A stretch of 64,000 nucleotides of DNA, from the NCBI GenBank assembly GCA_025201365.1, contig JAIXMF010000010.1, positions 186,001 through 250,000 of the forward strand, in the 5' to 3' direction. The DNA is from Syncephalis plumigaleata. Its lineage: Eukaryota > Zoopagomycota > Zoopagomycetes > Zoopagales > Piptocephalidaceae. The notes below the pieces were generated by a model. The model saw nothing but the letters and a program-made list of their open reading frames with translations, had not been told where the DNA came from and searched no databases. How positions within the stretch are numbered: the stretch's first letter is position 1; each line of letters opens with the position of its first letter. Below are positions 52,968-64,000 of the stretch, one piece after another. Made by a program: the position numbers and the translations under genes.

Positions 52968-54000
52968 GTGCTGGTTCTTCATTCTTTTGCGTTTCCTTAT
53001 CCGTTACACGATGCGGTGAGTGTAATTCAGTGATACGAATCCTTCTATGTGGATAGATGATCATTGTCATGGCGTCTTCATCTTCTTCAGTACTGCTACT
53101 ACTAGATTCTTCATCTTTTTTATCTGTTAGACTACCACCACTACTACTACTACTGCTAGATGATGATGATGTGGATGTGGATGATGGAGGCATTAAGCTA
53201 GTGATTTGTGCGAATACACCCACTCGATGTATTTGATTAATATCCGTTACTACATCGACATCCGCCTCATCCTCGCGTAATAGAAAGGCACCAATATACG
53301 GTTGACCACGTTGCATTAATTCCTTTACCGCTGCTTGTACCGCCTTATTACGAATTACCACGGCTTTGTAGAATCCAGGGAATAATGGTCTACCAGTGAC
53401 GGGTAGTGCCAGTACACTTGGATATTCCTCGGGTACGGTAGGTCGTCGAAGTGTCGTTTCAAAGGCATCGACAACACGTTGAAGCGTTTCAATGGGCGTT
53501 TCATCGTCATTAGAACCGCCGCCCTTCTTTCCATCCTGATTATCGCCATTATCACCTTGATCAGGTGGAGCGGAAGAGGAGGAGGATGCGCCAGATGGTG
53601 GTTTATCATCCGAGTCATCCTTATCCTTAAGCCGTAAACGAGTGTTGTTGCTGTTATTACTATTAATAAACGCAGGTAACGTGTCGGATTCCTCTAGTGA
53701 CACTGAAGAACCTAGTAAGTGTGGTACGGTGGTAACAGTACGTATAGAATAACCATGGTTCGCATTAATAAAAGCAGTACGAGTTGCGACAGTTGTTCTA
53801 GCCAGTTGTGGTTGCTTCGTAATTGCATGACAGAGATTATTAGATATTTGGTAAGGAGATCGACTAGTGAAAGACCGGCTGCTGTGGTTGTTGCTACTAC
53901 TATTAGTATAGTAGTGGTGGTTGTGGTGGTAAGATCGCGAAGCAATCCTACTCATCCAAGAGAGCCGCTCTCCCGATCTACACAACGTTCGAGAAGTCAT
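50431..54000 (-). CDS. PIM1: Mitochondrial Lon protease (Pim1)
   Basis: ATP-dependent serine protease of the mitochondrial matrix. The start at 54000 ([20 protein letters not shown]) is Arg/Ser-rich with no acid residues until residue 11, as expected for a matrix-targeting peptide. The N-domain follows ([20 protein letters not shown]), carrying Ser- and Thr/Ala-rich insertions. The AAA module has Walker A GPPGVGKT and [20 protein letters not shown]. The Walker B region gives ILIDE then [20 protein letters not shown]. The protease domain has the catalytic Ser in GPSAGVTM and the catalytic Lys in [14 protein letters not shown]. The C-terminus [13 protein letters not shown] ends at 50431. Four places are one base short: about 52899, 51866 (A run in the gene), 50751 and 50535. 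All other sequence is conserved. Probably consensus errors. Confidence 0.93.
52925..52972. repeat. TTGCTG hexanucleotide repeat coding for (Ala-Thr)n in Lon
   Basis: About seven TTGCTG units in the Lon coding strand's complement give an alternating Ala-Thr run. It sits in a linker between the N-domain and the coiled-coil part, which tolerates length change. Confidence 0.8.
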
Positions 54001-54494
54001 AGTAACAGGAAGTGTAGCAAGAGTAGCGCCTAGCTATTCATACGACGAGTGTGGTGTAGGGTGAATAAAGTAAATGCACTAGTAATGTCGAGGATTCAAA
54101 GGAGAAATACACGATTCTTGCTATACAGACGAGGCAACATCACAATTAATCATGACGACATTAATAATCATTCTAGAGAATACTAAAAATTACCCAATTC
54201 GGTAGGATATTAATTATGATCTGTAAACATTATAAAACACCAATAAGTAGCATATTAATATAATGAAACAATTCATCGAGATAAAAAGAGAATACGTGCT
54301 ATTTAGTTATAGAAACAGATATATTTTTATAAGTTATATAGAGTAGTAAAATAAATGATAGTAACAAGAGATGGTATAATCGATTAACTAACCAACCAAC
54401 CAACTGTAGCGTATTATGTCATATCATAATGACAATAAAAAGTTAAGATTTTGTATCAATAATCTAGCGTGTATATATATATATATATATGTCA
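54001..54494. other. Promoter of Lon / 3' end of the SH3-RA gene
   Basis: 490 bp between two minus-strand genes. Very AT-rich, with a TA run at about 54471-54490. No coding frame was seen. Confidence 0.5.
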
Positions 54495-57400
54495 TTAGAA
54501 AACATTCACTAGGCCGTGCATCAATTGTTCCAATCGCTATTAAGTATAAATGTTAGTATTAGTGTAACCATAACAAATACAACTGCGAGACTTACTTGAT
54601 CAAGAGAGGAAAGTGTATCGGCATTCCTAGCGAAATAGTTTGCCACATGACGACCGGCATTTTCCGCTTGTTCTCTATTTGCATCATCTGCAGTAGCAGG
54701 ATGTGTTAAACGTAGTAAATCAGCAAATCCACCTGTACCGAATAATGCATTCTCGGCCAATGACGGTAATACCGGAGAACCAGCAGCCGGTGTAGTATGA
54801 GCCGTACTAATAGACCGTGTCGATGATAAATAACTATCGGCAGAATCTGCTCTATCAGATACCACGGTAGTAGCAGTAGTGACACTAGTCGTAGTCATCA
54901 TACTTGCTATTGAGGGTGGTGACGCCAAAGTAGATGATGATGCTGATTGCAGTGTTACATTTGATGTAGAATCTATTGATTTATCAGTAACAGATGCAGT
55001 CACCTCCGTTGTATCTACTTGACTATTACTATTATTACTATCAATAGTAGTTGCAGTAGTAGTGATGCCTTGTGGTAATGGATCAGTCAGGCTACGTACT
55101 CTTGGTATAAATGTTGGAGAATTACTACCAGATGGCGGTAATGGTGGTGACAATGGACCTTGACTAGCACTTGATGCTCTACGTGCTGCCATTAAAGCAG
55201 CAGGTGGTGGTGGTGCAGACGGTGGTGCAATACCACCAAATACATTTCTTATCATAGATGACACATCAGGACGTGGTCCACCACCGGAAGACTGAGAGAT
55301 TCTATGTGAAGATACACTGTCATTGGTTGTAGTTGTTGACTGTTGCGACTGTTGTGATTGTTGTGATTGTTGCAATTGTCTAGGCGATCCAAGAGCGGGC
55401 GAGTCGGGCAATTGTGGTACCGCGTAGTCAGCATCATTACCCGTGTAGCTCATACGCTTTATCTCGGCATAAGCACGCTGTGTGTCTGGATCAGATCCAA
55501 TCGAGTCGCGCGGCGACTGGAATCGATCACTACCTGTATCCGAGCCGATAACCCAGCTATCAAGGCGTGGTACAGTGGATTTATTACGAGTCGTTTGATC
55601 CTGTTGTAACGAGTCTTCATCTGAATACTCGGTCGATTGATCGAATGTCTCATCGCCATATTGCTCGTATTGATCGTATAAATCCATCATGTCAACATCA
55701 TCGGGATTATTGGAGACACGACGCTGAACTCCTTTACCATTATTACCGCTGTTGCTATTGTTGTTGCTATTGCCAGCGGTAATACTAGCTTGTAAGCTGG
55801 TTCCTTTGCCTTGTAAACTAGTGCGTTTTCCACCTGCACTCAATCGTTTCTCACTCTTGGGAGTAATAGGTGGTGGTGGTTGTGATATAGAGGAACGACG
55901 ACTACCATTATTAGATCCTGGTATACCGGTGCCATTTAACATAATCTGCGGTATAGCACTTGCTATCTGATTCTCATGACTACTCGAACTAGAGGTGTGA
56001 CTATGACCCGGATGATCACTACTAGTCGGTGTAGTGACATGCGGTGATGCCATTGCATCAGTAGCAAATCGATACGTGTAAATACCACGGCCTCCTCTTA
56101 GTATGAAGAAGGCGGTCTCTTCACGTCCTTGTATAACATTCATAACACAGGTTTCCGGTGCCATAATCTCCTCTATGATCATTATTATCATTGTCGTTAG
56201 TCATTCTATTCGTTTACTTGATTATTTCATTCATCAATTGCATCACTCGTTACCTTGTTCATTATGCGAGAGTATCACATGGAAGTCGCCAGTATCTTGT
56301 AGTGCACACTGTTGCTGAGCAAGATTGGCCAAATCAGCCACTGTGGAAGTGGATTCAACGCCAACCACTTCGAATATCTCACGCGAGTGTTCCTGCTCTT
56401 TAGCTAGAGCAACACCATCATCCACGGTCACCACATGAGCCACCACCTTGACGAGTAATGCCTCGGACACGGTGCGCGGTGTATCGGCGGCAGGTGTGGC
56501 AGGTGTCGACGGATGTCGATGTAGATAGAATCTGAAGATGTCATCGTGTCCTGTATGATCATGTACATCCTGCTCCGTCAATCCCATTTGGTGTATAATA
56601 CCACTAATAGACGCGGTAGATGATCGCATACCACTACCGCTCAAACGTTTAACCGCGGCCAACGATTGCGATCGAACGAGCTGCAATACGGCAATGGGAT
56701 GATCCTCATCATTTAATCGATAATCACCTGTAACATTATTCGTTATCATTACAGTTACTCATTACTATTACTGCTCTATACTTACCGGATCCTTGTGTGA
56801 CAATACTAATATAGTACTCGTTATACTGTTGATCCTCCAGCTTGAATCGACGTACCGCTTGTTTCACCATAGCAGACGCGGTAGTTTTATCGGTAACCAC
56901 GACATTCTTATAAGGTGGCGCCTGAGGTAGATTACCCGCGAATACGCGAAGCACACACGCAGATGGATATTCAGCCATTTGTGGTGATAATGCATCAACA
57001 TAGTCGCTATAAGGATCGAAGGAGGCATTGCTGTCAATTTCGGACTCGGTCCACGATAGCGGTGTCGACACTTGCTCGTCGTCATTATTCGGATCGTAAC
57101 CGCCGCTAGCCTGATCCTTGAGCGAGTCATCGGATACACGCTTATTACGTCGTGACCAATCACGTCGTTTCAAACCTTTATCCGGTTCGGCCGACTCCTC
57201 CTCTCCACTAAGCGAGATGTCCTCGTTTTCATTATCCTCCTCGTCCATCTCCATTTGATCCGAGCTATACAATTCTAGCTCATCCTCGCTATCCGCGTCC
57301 TTAATAAACTCGGTAACCTGAGCTAATTGCGCATTGAATCGCACGCTTAATCCACGTGGCGGCTGACCACGTCGACCTCCGCCCTTCGCCGATGGATGTA

Positions 57401-58160
57401 GATCGTCCTCCTTTGGCAGTAACAACTTGACATTACGACTACGATTCAAACGCGACAATCGCTCGTAGGGTGTCTCGATATTCTCGGCGGGTATATAGCC
57501 CACGGCACCATCGTTTTCCGTGCGAACCAACCACCAATACGTGTTGCTATCATCGAGTAGTTGCAAACGTGTATCGCGTCGCACGGTAAGTTGTCCCTCC
57601 TGTGTGGCATCAAATCGATACAAAGCGTATACATGATCGAAGCTAATATCCTCGTCAGGTGTCTTTGGCGTGGACAAACCGGATTCCTCGCCTGAATCAT
57701 CGAAATCGCCTCCCATGTCGCCATCCTCGTCGTAGAGCCCGGCATCGTCATCATCGTCGTCGTCATCCTCCTCCTCCGAGTGATACGACGCTCCATCAAA
57801 TGCACCATGTCCCGCATAGGCTTGACTATCCTGATCACTAGCATCGTCTACGTAATAGGCTTGATGCACACCCGTGTCATCCAACTCATAGTAGCCTTGA
57901 TCCATTGTGGGAGTGTTCAAACCATCATCCTCTACATTACCCGTGGTATAGGCGGTATGCGATGATGATGATGCATGACTATCGAGCGTTTGAATGGACA
58001 CGCGTGCAGGCTGAATAGTCACTTGGTTTACTGACTGTTGAATATTCTGATCCCGTTGAATTTGTTGTTGTCGTACATTTCGCGCATTGTCTTTTGCGGG
58101 GCGTTTACGCGAAGCAGTTGCCGCAGCAGTGTCGATAGTAAGATTAGGCCGGCGAGTCAT
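54495..58160 (-). CDS. SH3 and Ras-association domain protein, Tea4/Bud14-like
   Basis: Cell-polarity adaptor; in yeasts Tea4/Bud14 binds PP1 and links formins/kelch proteins to cell ends. The start is at 58160 (MTRRPNLTIDTAAATASRKR). An acidic run precedes the SH3 domain at residues about 170-235 (DISFDHVYALYRFDATQEGQ, LQLLDDSNTYWWLVRT, VGYIPAENIETPYERLSRL), which is the family signature. An RVxF-type PP1-docking candidate SVRFN follows. The RA domain is ACVLRVFAGNL with VVVTDKTTASAMVKQAVRRF. The second exon group (about 56245-56740) holds an RA/PH-like continuation, and the third (to about 54595) is Ser/Thr/Pro-rich. The last intron (GTAAGT donor at about 54592, TAATAG acceptor) adds RLEQLMHGLVNVF and the stop at 54495; reading through it gives a spurious hydrophobic tail. 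Confidence 0.8.
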
Positions 58161-58947
58161 TATAAAGATGTCTGCACTGCCGTCACTTCTTCTTCTTTCC
58201 GCTACAATTTAATGGTTAGACACTAACCACTAACTGATGAATGTTCCAGATGAGTAAGCAATAATGAATATAGCTAATTATATATGTGTCTCTGCTGTAT
58301 ATAAATAAATAAATAAGTCAGGAATAAATTGTTGTTGTTGTCGAGAAATGAGCAAGTGACGGTAAAGAAATCACGAATGAAAGAGAGAGAAGTATAGATG
58401 AACAGAAAAAATGTCAAGGCAAAATTGAAACTCCTTCATGTACAGAATGGTAACGAGATAATAATAGTGATACTTGTACTGTGTTGTATTAATGATGCAC
58501 GTATGGTGTCGCAGAAACAAGTGTGGACGAGACTGCCAGTTTATAGGCCAACTTCGAATGACAGAAGAAATATTATGTGTACGTATGCGTGTGTGTGCTC
58601 GTGTGTTCGTGTGCACCATCAACTCTGAATGAATAAGGCAACACACACACTAGACTAGAGGATCGAACAAAGGAGGCAACATTAGCCAAGGTATGCCTCA
58701 TCCTCCAAGGAATGAGAAATGTAAGGATTCCTTGTTGGTGTATTAGCCTGCTTCTACACTTGTCCTTCAAGTATTTTACTAATACTACATTAGCTAAAAG
58801 GAGACCATATATTCTATCTCGTTTGCATTTTATTTATTCTTCAATAATAAGCATACCGTAACTATCATATTTAGCTTATGTCTCTTTTCTTTTTGCAATA
58901 TGAATGATGCTTAATAAACTATGGTTATTTATTCATAGCTACTATAT
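58161..58947. other. Intergenic region
   Basis: 790 bp between two minus-strand genes. It contains a short TG/CG-rich stretch near 58578-58612. Short open frames (58371-58646 and others) show no family resemblance. Confidence 0.5.
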
Positions 58948-60285
58948 TTATTTCGGTGCCTTATTTTTTGCAGCTAACATCGCCTTTGCTTGCTCCAGCT
59001 TTTGATTATATGGAAGTATTCCGTCTCTGAAAATCTCATAAGGTGTTGGTCGCTTCTCTGGTCTTGGCTCCATTAGCTTGCATATCCAGAAACGCAACGC
59101 TACTAAATGACCGTGAGCTTCCACCCAATCATCCTCAGATTTTGGAATTTGACAAAAGTTCCTGTCAGCATCATAGATATCTAGCACGTTTCTGTGTACT
59201 CGTCCTCCTCCTGATCCCGAGTTAACCTTGTCCAGTAGGCATATAAGGCATGCGGCTTGTCAAATAGTAATACATCAGCACAGCCAATGACCATGAATCC
59301 GCTTTAGAAGCATCGCCTACAGGATCGTCACCGTTAAGTGTCTCAGGTGCGCAGTAACCAGGAGTGTTACAAACGAGTTCCTCTTTATGATCCTTCCTCA
59401 GCTGCACAGACAAGTCAAAATCAATGATCTTTAATACTAAATTGTCATCGTAACCATTCCAGGAAAGAACATCTAATAAACGCGTGATAAGTAAACTATT
59501 ATATTGCATACTTCTAGTCATGTCCTATAACTTACTCTCCCATTTAATATCGGCATGTCCAATACCCTTGCAGTGAAGATACGAGAAACCTAACGGGTAA
59601 AGATCAATAAACGCGATGACATAACAAGAGTATATAAATGAGCAACACTTACCAACCACCAGTTGCAAGAATGAATTATACGCGCTCAAATGTCGTTTTC
59701 TAACATCGACAACTTTGTTGAGATATTCGAACATCTCGATAGCATGTGGCGATGAGTCTAAAACCATGCAACCATAGCCTTCTTTACTTTTAATAGGGCT
59801 GAACGATTGAACGAAAAGATTTGGCGCCCACGGTGGTAATCCACAGGCTGCAGGTGGAGGTGTAGGTGAATTAACCCTCTATATAAATAAACGATTAAAA
59901 AGAAGTTAGCCAAGAATAGAGTACGCATGCTGCAGTATATATTACCGTTTGTAATGTTTGCTCTTTAATAAACTCGTGGTATATTGAAAGCATTTTAGAA
60001 ATATGTGCTTATTCATCTTCTTTGCTCTTGCCGTGAAGATGCCAGGCTTATCACTTTCTTTATTCCATCTAATGTCCGTGATACCAATATTGTCTGGTAT
60101 TACTGGATATTTTCCTCCTCCCATCCGTTATTACCAGCAACAGCGGGAGTACTGGCCGATTGACTGCTAGATAGTCGCATTGGCGTTCCAGTTGAGGCAG
60201 CGTAACAAATGGCATCATTTGATAAAAGACTTCCAACGCCTAATGTTAAGAAGAAGGAAGCACGTAAAATGTCGCTTAACGTCAT
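58948..60285 (-). CDS. Divergent protein kinase with N-terminal secretory leader
   Basis: The start at 60285 (MTLSDILRASFFLTLGVGSL) gives a hydrophobic leader ending near ICYA, followed by a Ser/Thr-rich linker. The kinase domain is then divided over about six exons. The glycine loop is poor, but the ATP-Lys is likely in HIFLKCF. The catalytic loop reads GIGHADIKWEN across a splice (HAD for HRD, Lys and Asn kept). DFG reads DFD (KIIDFDLSVQL), and the APE segment is intact (NTPGYCAPETL), followed by DSWSLAVLMYYYL and the C-lobe helix MEPRPEKRPTPYEIF. Most catalytic residues are present, so it may be active or weakly active. Near 59222-59180 the frame needs either a 46-nt intron or a correction. 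A lumenal or cell-surface role is inferred from the leader only. Confidence 0.65.
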
Positions 60286-60971
60286 ATCTATGAGTGAGTG
60301 GTGAGTGAGTGGTGCGCGCGTGATCTATAGAGAAAAATAATGGGGAATTTGTTCAATATTGATTCTATTTTCATTTTTGCTAGAACTGTACGCTATTTTA
60401 TAGTATCACTTACTGGGGAGCTACATCTCAATTCAGCATGCATTTCGAACAAATTAAAACATCGCTCGCTGAGATCATACGCATTTGGCGATGATGACTC
60501 CGTCATTGATACGGAGTTTGAAATTGGAACAAGTTCTGCTTTGGTTCTTTCGTACATTCCTTTCCTTTTTTACTCCAAAATACTTGCCAAATTCGTAATC
60601 CCATTATAGAGTTTAATCGTCAATAATAACGGTAGCAGTAGTAGATCATAAAAACATAGTCGCATTTTTCTTGTAATCTGATGCCAATACTTCATGCAGT
60701 AAATTGAATAATTGACTATGTAGGAAATATAGATCACAAGCAAACTAGTTGCTATATATCGATTATGAATATCGTGGTTATTGTCACATATATAGTCTAC
60801 TAAGCATGAAGGAATAAAATCATATGTTAATAATGCATTCTAGAATAGGTTGTGCTCGTTTTGTTATTGTTCATTCTGATAACATCAAATGGTGTGTTAC
60901 CATTAATGTGGAAAGATAATCATATTCCGCTCATTAATATCGGGTATACCCGTTTGCCAGTATCACGCTTA
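60286..60971. other. Intergenic region
   Basis: 690 bp up to the second TIR element. An 89-codon plus-strand frame (60340-60609) lies here without family resemblance or splice support; not called. Confidence 0.45.
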
Positions 60972-61993
60972 CAGGCTTTTTCCATCCAATTTGCGCAGTT
61001 AGCTTTTGTTTTTATGAACAAATAATTGTTAACACTTACAAGGACTCCGTATTCTGTTTCCCAGTCCCTCTCCCTTTTGGAGAAGAACTGGGGTGGTTGA
61101 CGATACAACCTGGTTAATTGTTATTTGATGTTTGATTCCTTGATGTCTTGTCCTCCTTGTCTTAAATGATTGGAAGCAACGACACTTGATGAATTGTGTT
61201 GGAACATCGGTTCCACTACGAAGCATTTGGTGATTTGAATGAAATCCGACGAGCAACCATACCCGATTCCACAAGCGATACTCGTATCCTTAACTTGCAT
61301 GTCCTCTTAATCATTGTTTCGATGTGTGCATCTAATAGAATAATGGATTAATATACTGTAATAAATATCAAGTGTAATGAGGTATACTTACCGTAAGGGA
61401 TCATGACAAGTAGTAGGACACTTTCTCATTGATAGTGTGGGAGCTATGGTTGCTCGATTTGCTCAGCACAATGTGTAGACGATATACGATAAGGTAGTGT
61501 GAGTAGAGTGTAATAGGGACGATTGAACTGGAAGATGAAGATAAGTTTATTCAGTTCGTACAAAATGGGACCCATATTTATAGTGGAATAATGTATAAAG
61601 GTGTAAGATATTGCATAGCAGCTGATAACAACTCACTCAGACTCGATAGTCTGAGCTGTCCTCGGTTACATTTCATTAACATCGCTGCATGTACTTACCA
61701 GCATGTTCCCGCGACCCGGATAGCGGTTTATTTCAACGAACCGAGCTCTCATTAAAATGAGAGACAACAAGATTCACGCTCTACTTTCACATCGAATAAT
61801 ACTTTCTTCTCTATCTAGTGTATAATCTTTTATTGTATCATTATTATAATTGTAACAGTGTTATGGATTACGTTTTAGATTTCTCTTAATCCATTTCACA
61901 ATTATTATATTAATGTTAACAATTGTGTAAGTTATCTATTAATAAACTGCAAATGTTAAAGGATAAATGCGCAAATTGGATGGAAAAACACTG
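60972..61993. mobile_element. Mariner-style TIR element (copy 2), 1,022 bp
   Basis: Same TIRs as copy 1 (CAGGCTTTTTCCATCCAATT at the left, the complement of CAGTGTTTTTCCATCCAATT at the right) and flanked by TA on both sides (60970-60971 and 61994-61995). Positions about 60972-61590 align with 29485-30080, and about 61845-61993 with 34795-34956, with scattered substitutions and small indels. The centre (about 61593-61845) is unrelated to the centre of copy 1. It contains a TCAGACT...AGTCTGA hairpin and could be a second insertion such as an LTR remnant. No transposase was seen. The right end abuts the LRR gene start by about 45 bp. Confidence 0.8.
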
Positions 61994-62036
61994 TATTCAC
62001 ACTTGTATATTATCATTCTCAATTAGTATCCTATCC

Positions 62037-63592
62037 ATGACAAGTGAGGATGATGCTTCATTGCTACCGACAAAGTCATGTCTATCGAATATCGATATGG
62101 ACATTATCAGCGATACTAGTACTCTCGTGTAAGACGAAAGCTTAATCTAATCAATGAGGAAATGCCAGAGGAAAAACTAGCCTTACTGCTAACGAGTAGT
62201 ATAACCACGTCTACAGCTCAGTTCTACGCTATACATCTTGAGAATATACGTGTAACTAATAAGATAGCTGGCATTATTGAGCAATTACTATCGACACCTA
62301 ATTACGCGTTGGAATGTTTAACTCTCGTAAATATTCAGTGGACGATAGCTGATGCTAAGCGTATCTGTTCTGGTATCGCTATTAATAATACGCTTAATAC
62401 GCTTAATTGTTCGGATTGTCCGCTTGGCAATCTTTTCGTCTATGCTTGTTGTCGAGGATTTCGTTCGGGACATCTTCGAAAGCTACGTCGTTTAATACTA
62501 CGCGGCAATCAGATCAATGATGGTGCATGGATTCATTATGTCCGATCCTTACCACCATGATGCCATCGTTATTGTTCGAGTATACCGATCAACAATGTCG
62601 ATCGAATCATCGTAGACGTGATGCCAGTCTACCCTGTCTACGTGTTCTTGACTTGCCTACAATGATATCACATCGTTCGGTATGGAGATGCTCATCGCTG
62701 CCATACTCAAGGGAATACCCATTATCGATCTCAATCTATCCGGTAACTTGATTGTCGCGTCGTCCATTACCGCGTTATGTCAAGCGTGTGCTAAACGCGA
62801 GACACATCGAGTTACTCGATTGCGTCGACTGGCACTTAACGAGACGGGTTGGAGTCTAGCGGGTATACGCGCCTTAAGCGATTGGCTTAAACTATCGGAT
62901 TGCTCGCTTACCGCACTCGAGCTTAATGATTGCAATCTTTCCGATGCCGCACTAAACGAACTTGCCCTCGCTATCGGTGTTAACACGAGTCTACGTAGTC
63001 TGCATTATGATGGCAATCGTTTCTCGATCAATCCGCTGACTTTATTCTCGGAAGCATTACGAATTAATCGACACTTGGAACACTTGATCATAGATGTGTT
63101 TGAGGCGATCACCCGTAATCCTAGTGTACATTTGTTGGATTCTAGTTCATTGTCAGAAAACGAAGAGCAACAACAACGAGATAATCGACCGGAAACCGAG
63201 GACAATCGCGATGAAGCAGTGACGGGACTATGGATATTGACGAGTGCCGTTCGTCAAAATCTCACGTTGAACACGCTTGAATGTGCCATACCCGGTCAGG
63301 TAGCCGCGATTTGCCAGCCAATGTGGCAGCAACTTTGTAGTAATCGAGAACGATTCCATGCTATGCATCGTAATGCTTTACAAACATTTCATGTTGCGCG
63401 TATTTTGCTAAATAGTTGGCAGAATGCTATAGCAGCGACGACGTGTACCAATTTAGCTGTTTATCCATCCGGTCATCCAAGTGGTTACGCTTACCATTTG
63501 AACTTTTGGAACGATTGTTCTTTTTCATCGCACCATTACTCTCCATGGAGCAACTGCGATACATTCTACACTATGCACTCTACCGCCTTTAG
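62037..63592 (+). CDS. Leucine-rich-repeat protein (ribonuclease-inhibitor type)
   Basis: Apparently intronless. The likely start is MTSEDDASLLPTKS at 62037. RI-type LRRs of about 28 residues are visible: LECLTLVNIQWTIADAKRIC, TLNTLNCSDCPLGNLF, LRKLRRLILRGNQINDGAW, then LPCLRVLDL, GIPIIDLNLSGNLIVASSI, LRRLALNETGWSLAGIRALS, LTALELNDCNLSDAALNELA and LRSLHYDGNRFSINPLTLF. The C-terminal part likely ends PFELLERLFFFIAPLLSMEQ ... LYRL with the stop at 63592. Protein-like sequence switches frame by one missing base near 62130, 62550, 62664 and 63495. Either the gene is decaying or, more likely given the same pattern in essential genes, the consensus has undercalls. Function unknown. Confidence 0.6.
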
Positions 63593-63823
63593 ATACACCA
63601 TGGGTGTACACACTAGGTTGGCCTGATGAACGAGCTACCCTATTGGAGTATGTACACTGCTTGCGTCCAATTGCCAAATAGATTACATAGTTTTGTTTTG
63701 TTTTGTTTTGTTGTTCTCCTAGTATCAAACTAAACCTAATCATTAATACAAATTGATTAAGTAATAAATAGTACATGTATATTCTTGCGATTAAGACAAA
63801 TTTTATTATAACGAATAAACCCA

Positions 63824-64000
63824 TTAGACTTTATTGAGGAATACGTGCAAAGTAATACTAGCCAACCAATATTTAACAAAACTATAATGTAACATTGCAA
63901 TGAAATAAATCATAGGTTAATCAGATTGTATTTACACAGTAAAAAGTCTATTTGTTCATTCATACCACTTACCTTCCAGCGATTATTACAGACAACACAG
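63824..64000 (-). CDS. Possible 3' end of a gene entering from the right edge
   Basis: On the minus strand the last 27-30 bases read CVVCNNRWK, a zinc-binding-like pair of Cys, and are followed by a good GTAAGTGG donor at about 63972. An acceptor (ttacattatag) near 63887 would lead to a short last exon ending at the TAA at 63824 in one phase. There is too little sequence to name a family. Confidence 0.25.

Noticed and set aside
60340-60609. 89-codon frame starting MGNLFNID, a possible myristoylated protein
   Set aside because: Only the first residues are suggestive; the rest has no domain and there is no supporting context.
61593-61845. Solo LTR inside TIR element copy 2
   Set aside because: The segment is foreign to copy 1 and has TG-like and CA-like ends, but I could not find matching target duplicates or another LTR copy in the window.

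Overview
The window reads as nuclear DNA of a fungus. Genes are densely packed and intron-rich, with short AT-rich introns (mostly 45-120 nt) and TACTAAT/TTAAT-like branch sequences. Fungal-type gene content includes a Loa1/Vps66-type acyltransferase, a Lyc1-type acetyltransferase, delta-9 desaturases fused to cytochrome b5, the Lon protease Pim1, a Tea4/Bud14-like SH3 protein, Sin3 and calnexin. Very short first exons, long Gln/Asn/Ser/Thr tracts and the overall style suggest an early-diverging (zoopagomycete- or mucoromycete-like) lineage. That placement is inference.

Layout. 1-9.5 kb: AFG2/Drg1-like AAA ATPase (cut by the left edge), a BuGZ/ZNF207 homologue, tRNA-dihydrouridine synthase Dus2, Loa1-like acyltransferase, a LYAR-type zinc-finger protein and ribosomal protein eL38. 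10-16.3 kb: one large Sin3 corepressor gene. 17.4-20.9 kb: a probable Cdc26 APC/C subunit, the 26S proteasome ATPase Rpt2 and a small ankyrin protein. 21.2-25.5 kb: a small secreted protein and calnexin. 27.4-29.4 kb: a delta-9 desaturase and mitochondrial ribosomal protein uL14m. 29.5-35 kb: a mariner-style terminal-inverted-repeat element interrupted by a young Ty1/copia-type LTR element. 35-37 kb: a Lyc1-like acetyltransferase and an unrecognised coiled-coil protein.

37.7-49.9 kb is the most unusual part. Three paralogous genes (plus a truncated fourth) encode a signal sequence, a protease-associated (PA)-like extracellular domain and seven predicted membrane helices, which is a receptor-like layout. 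Interleaved with them are a second delta-9 desaturase and a secreted phosphatase-fold protein whose metal-binding motifs are almost all substituted (a pseudophosphatase). 50.4-58.2 kb: Lon/Pim1 and an SH3-RA polarity protein. 59-64 kb: a protein kinase with a secretory leader, a second copy of the inverted-repeat element, an LRR protein and a possible gene fragment at the right edge.

Two cross-cutting observations matter for anyone using this sequence. First, many conserved host genes (Rpt2, Lon, desaturase, Cdc26, the receptor-like genes, the LRR gene) are each one base short at one or more places, usually in a homopolymer. This looks like a systematic consensus undercall rather than gene death. 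Second, at least three introns use GC-AG rather than GT-AG ends. No tRNA, rRNA or CRISPR was recognised.
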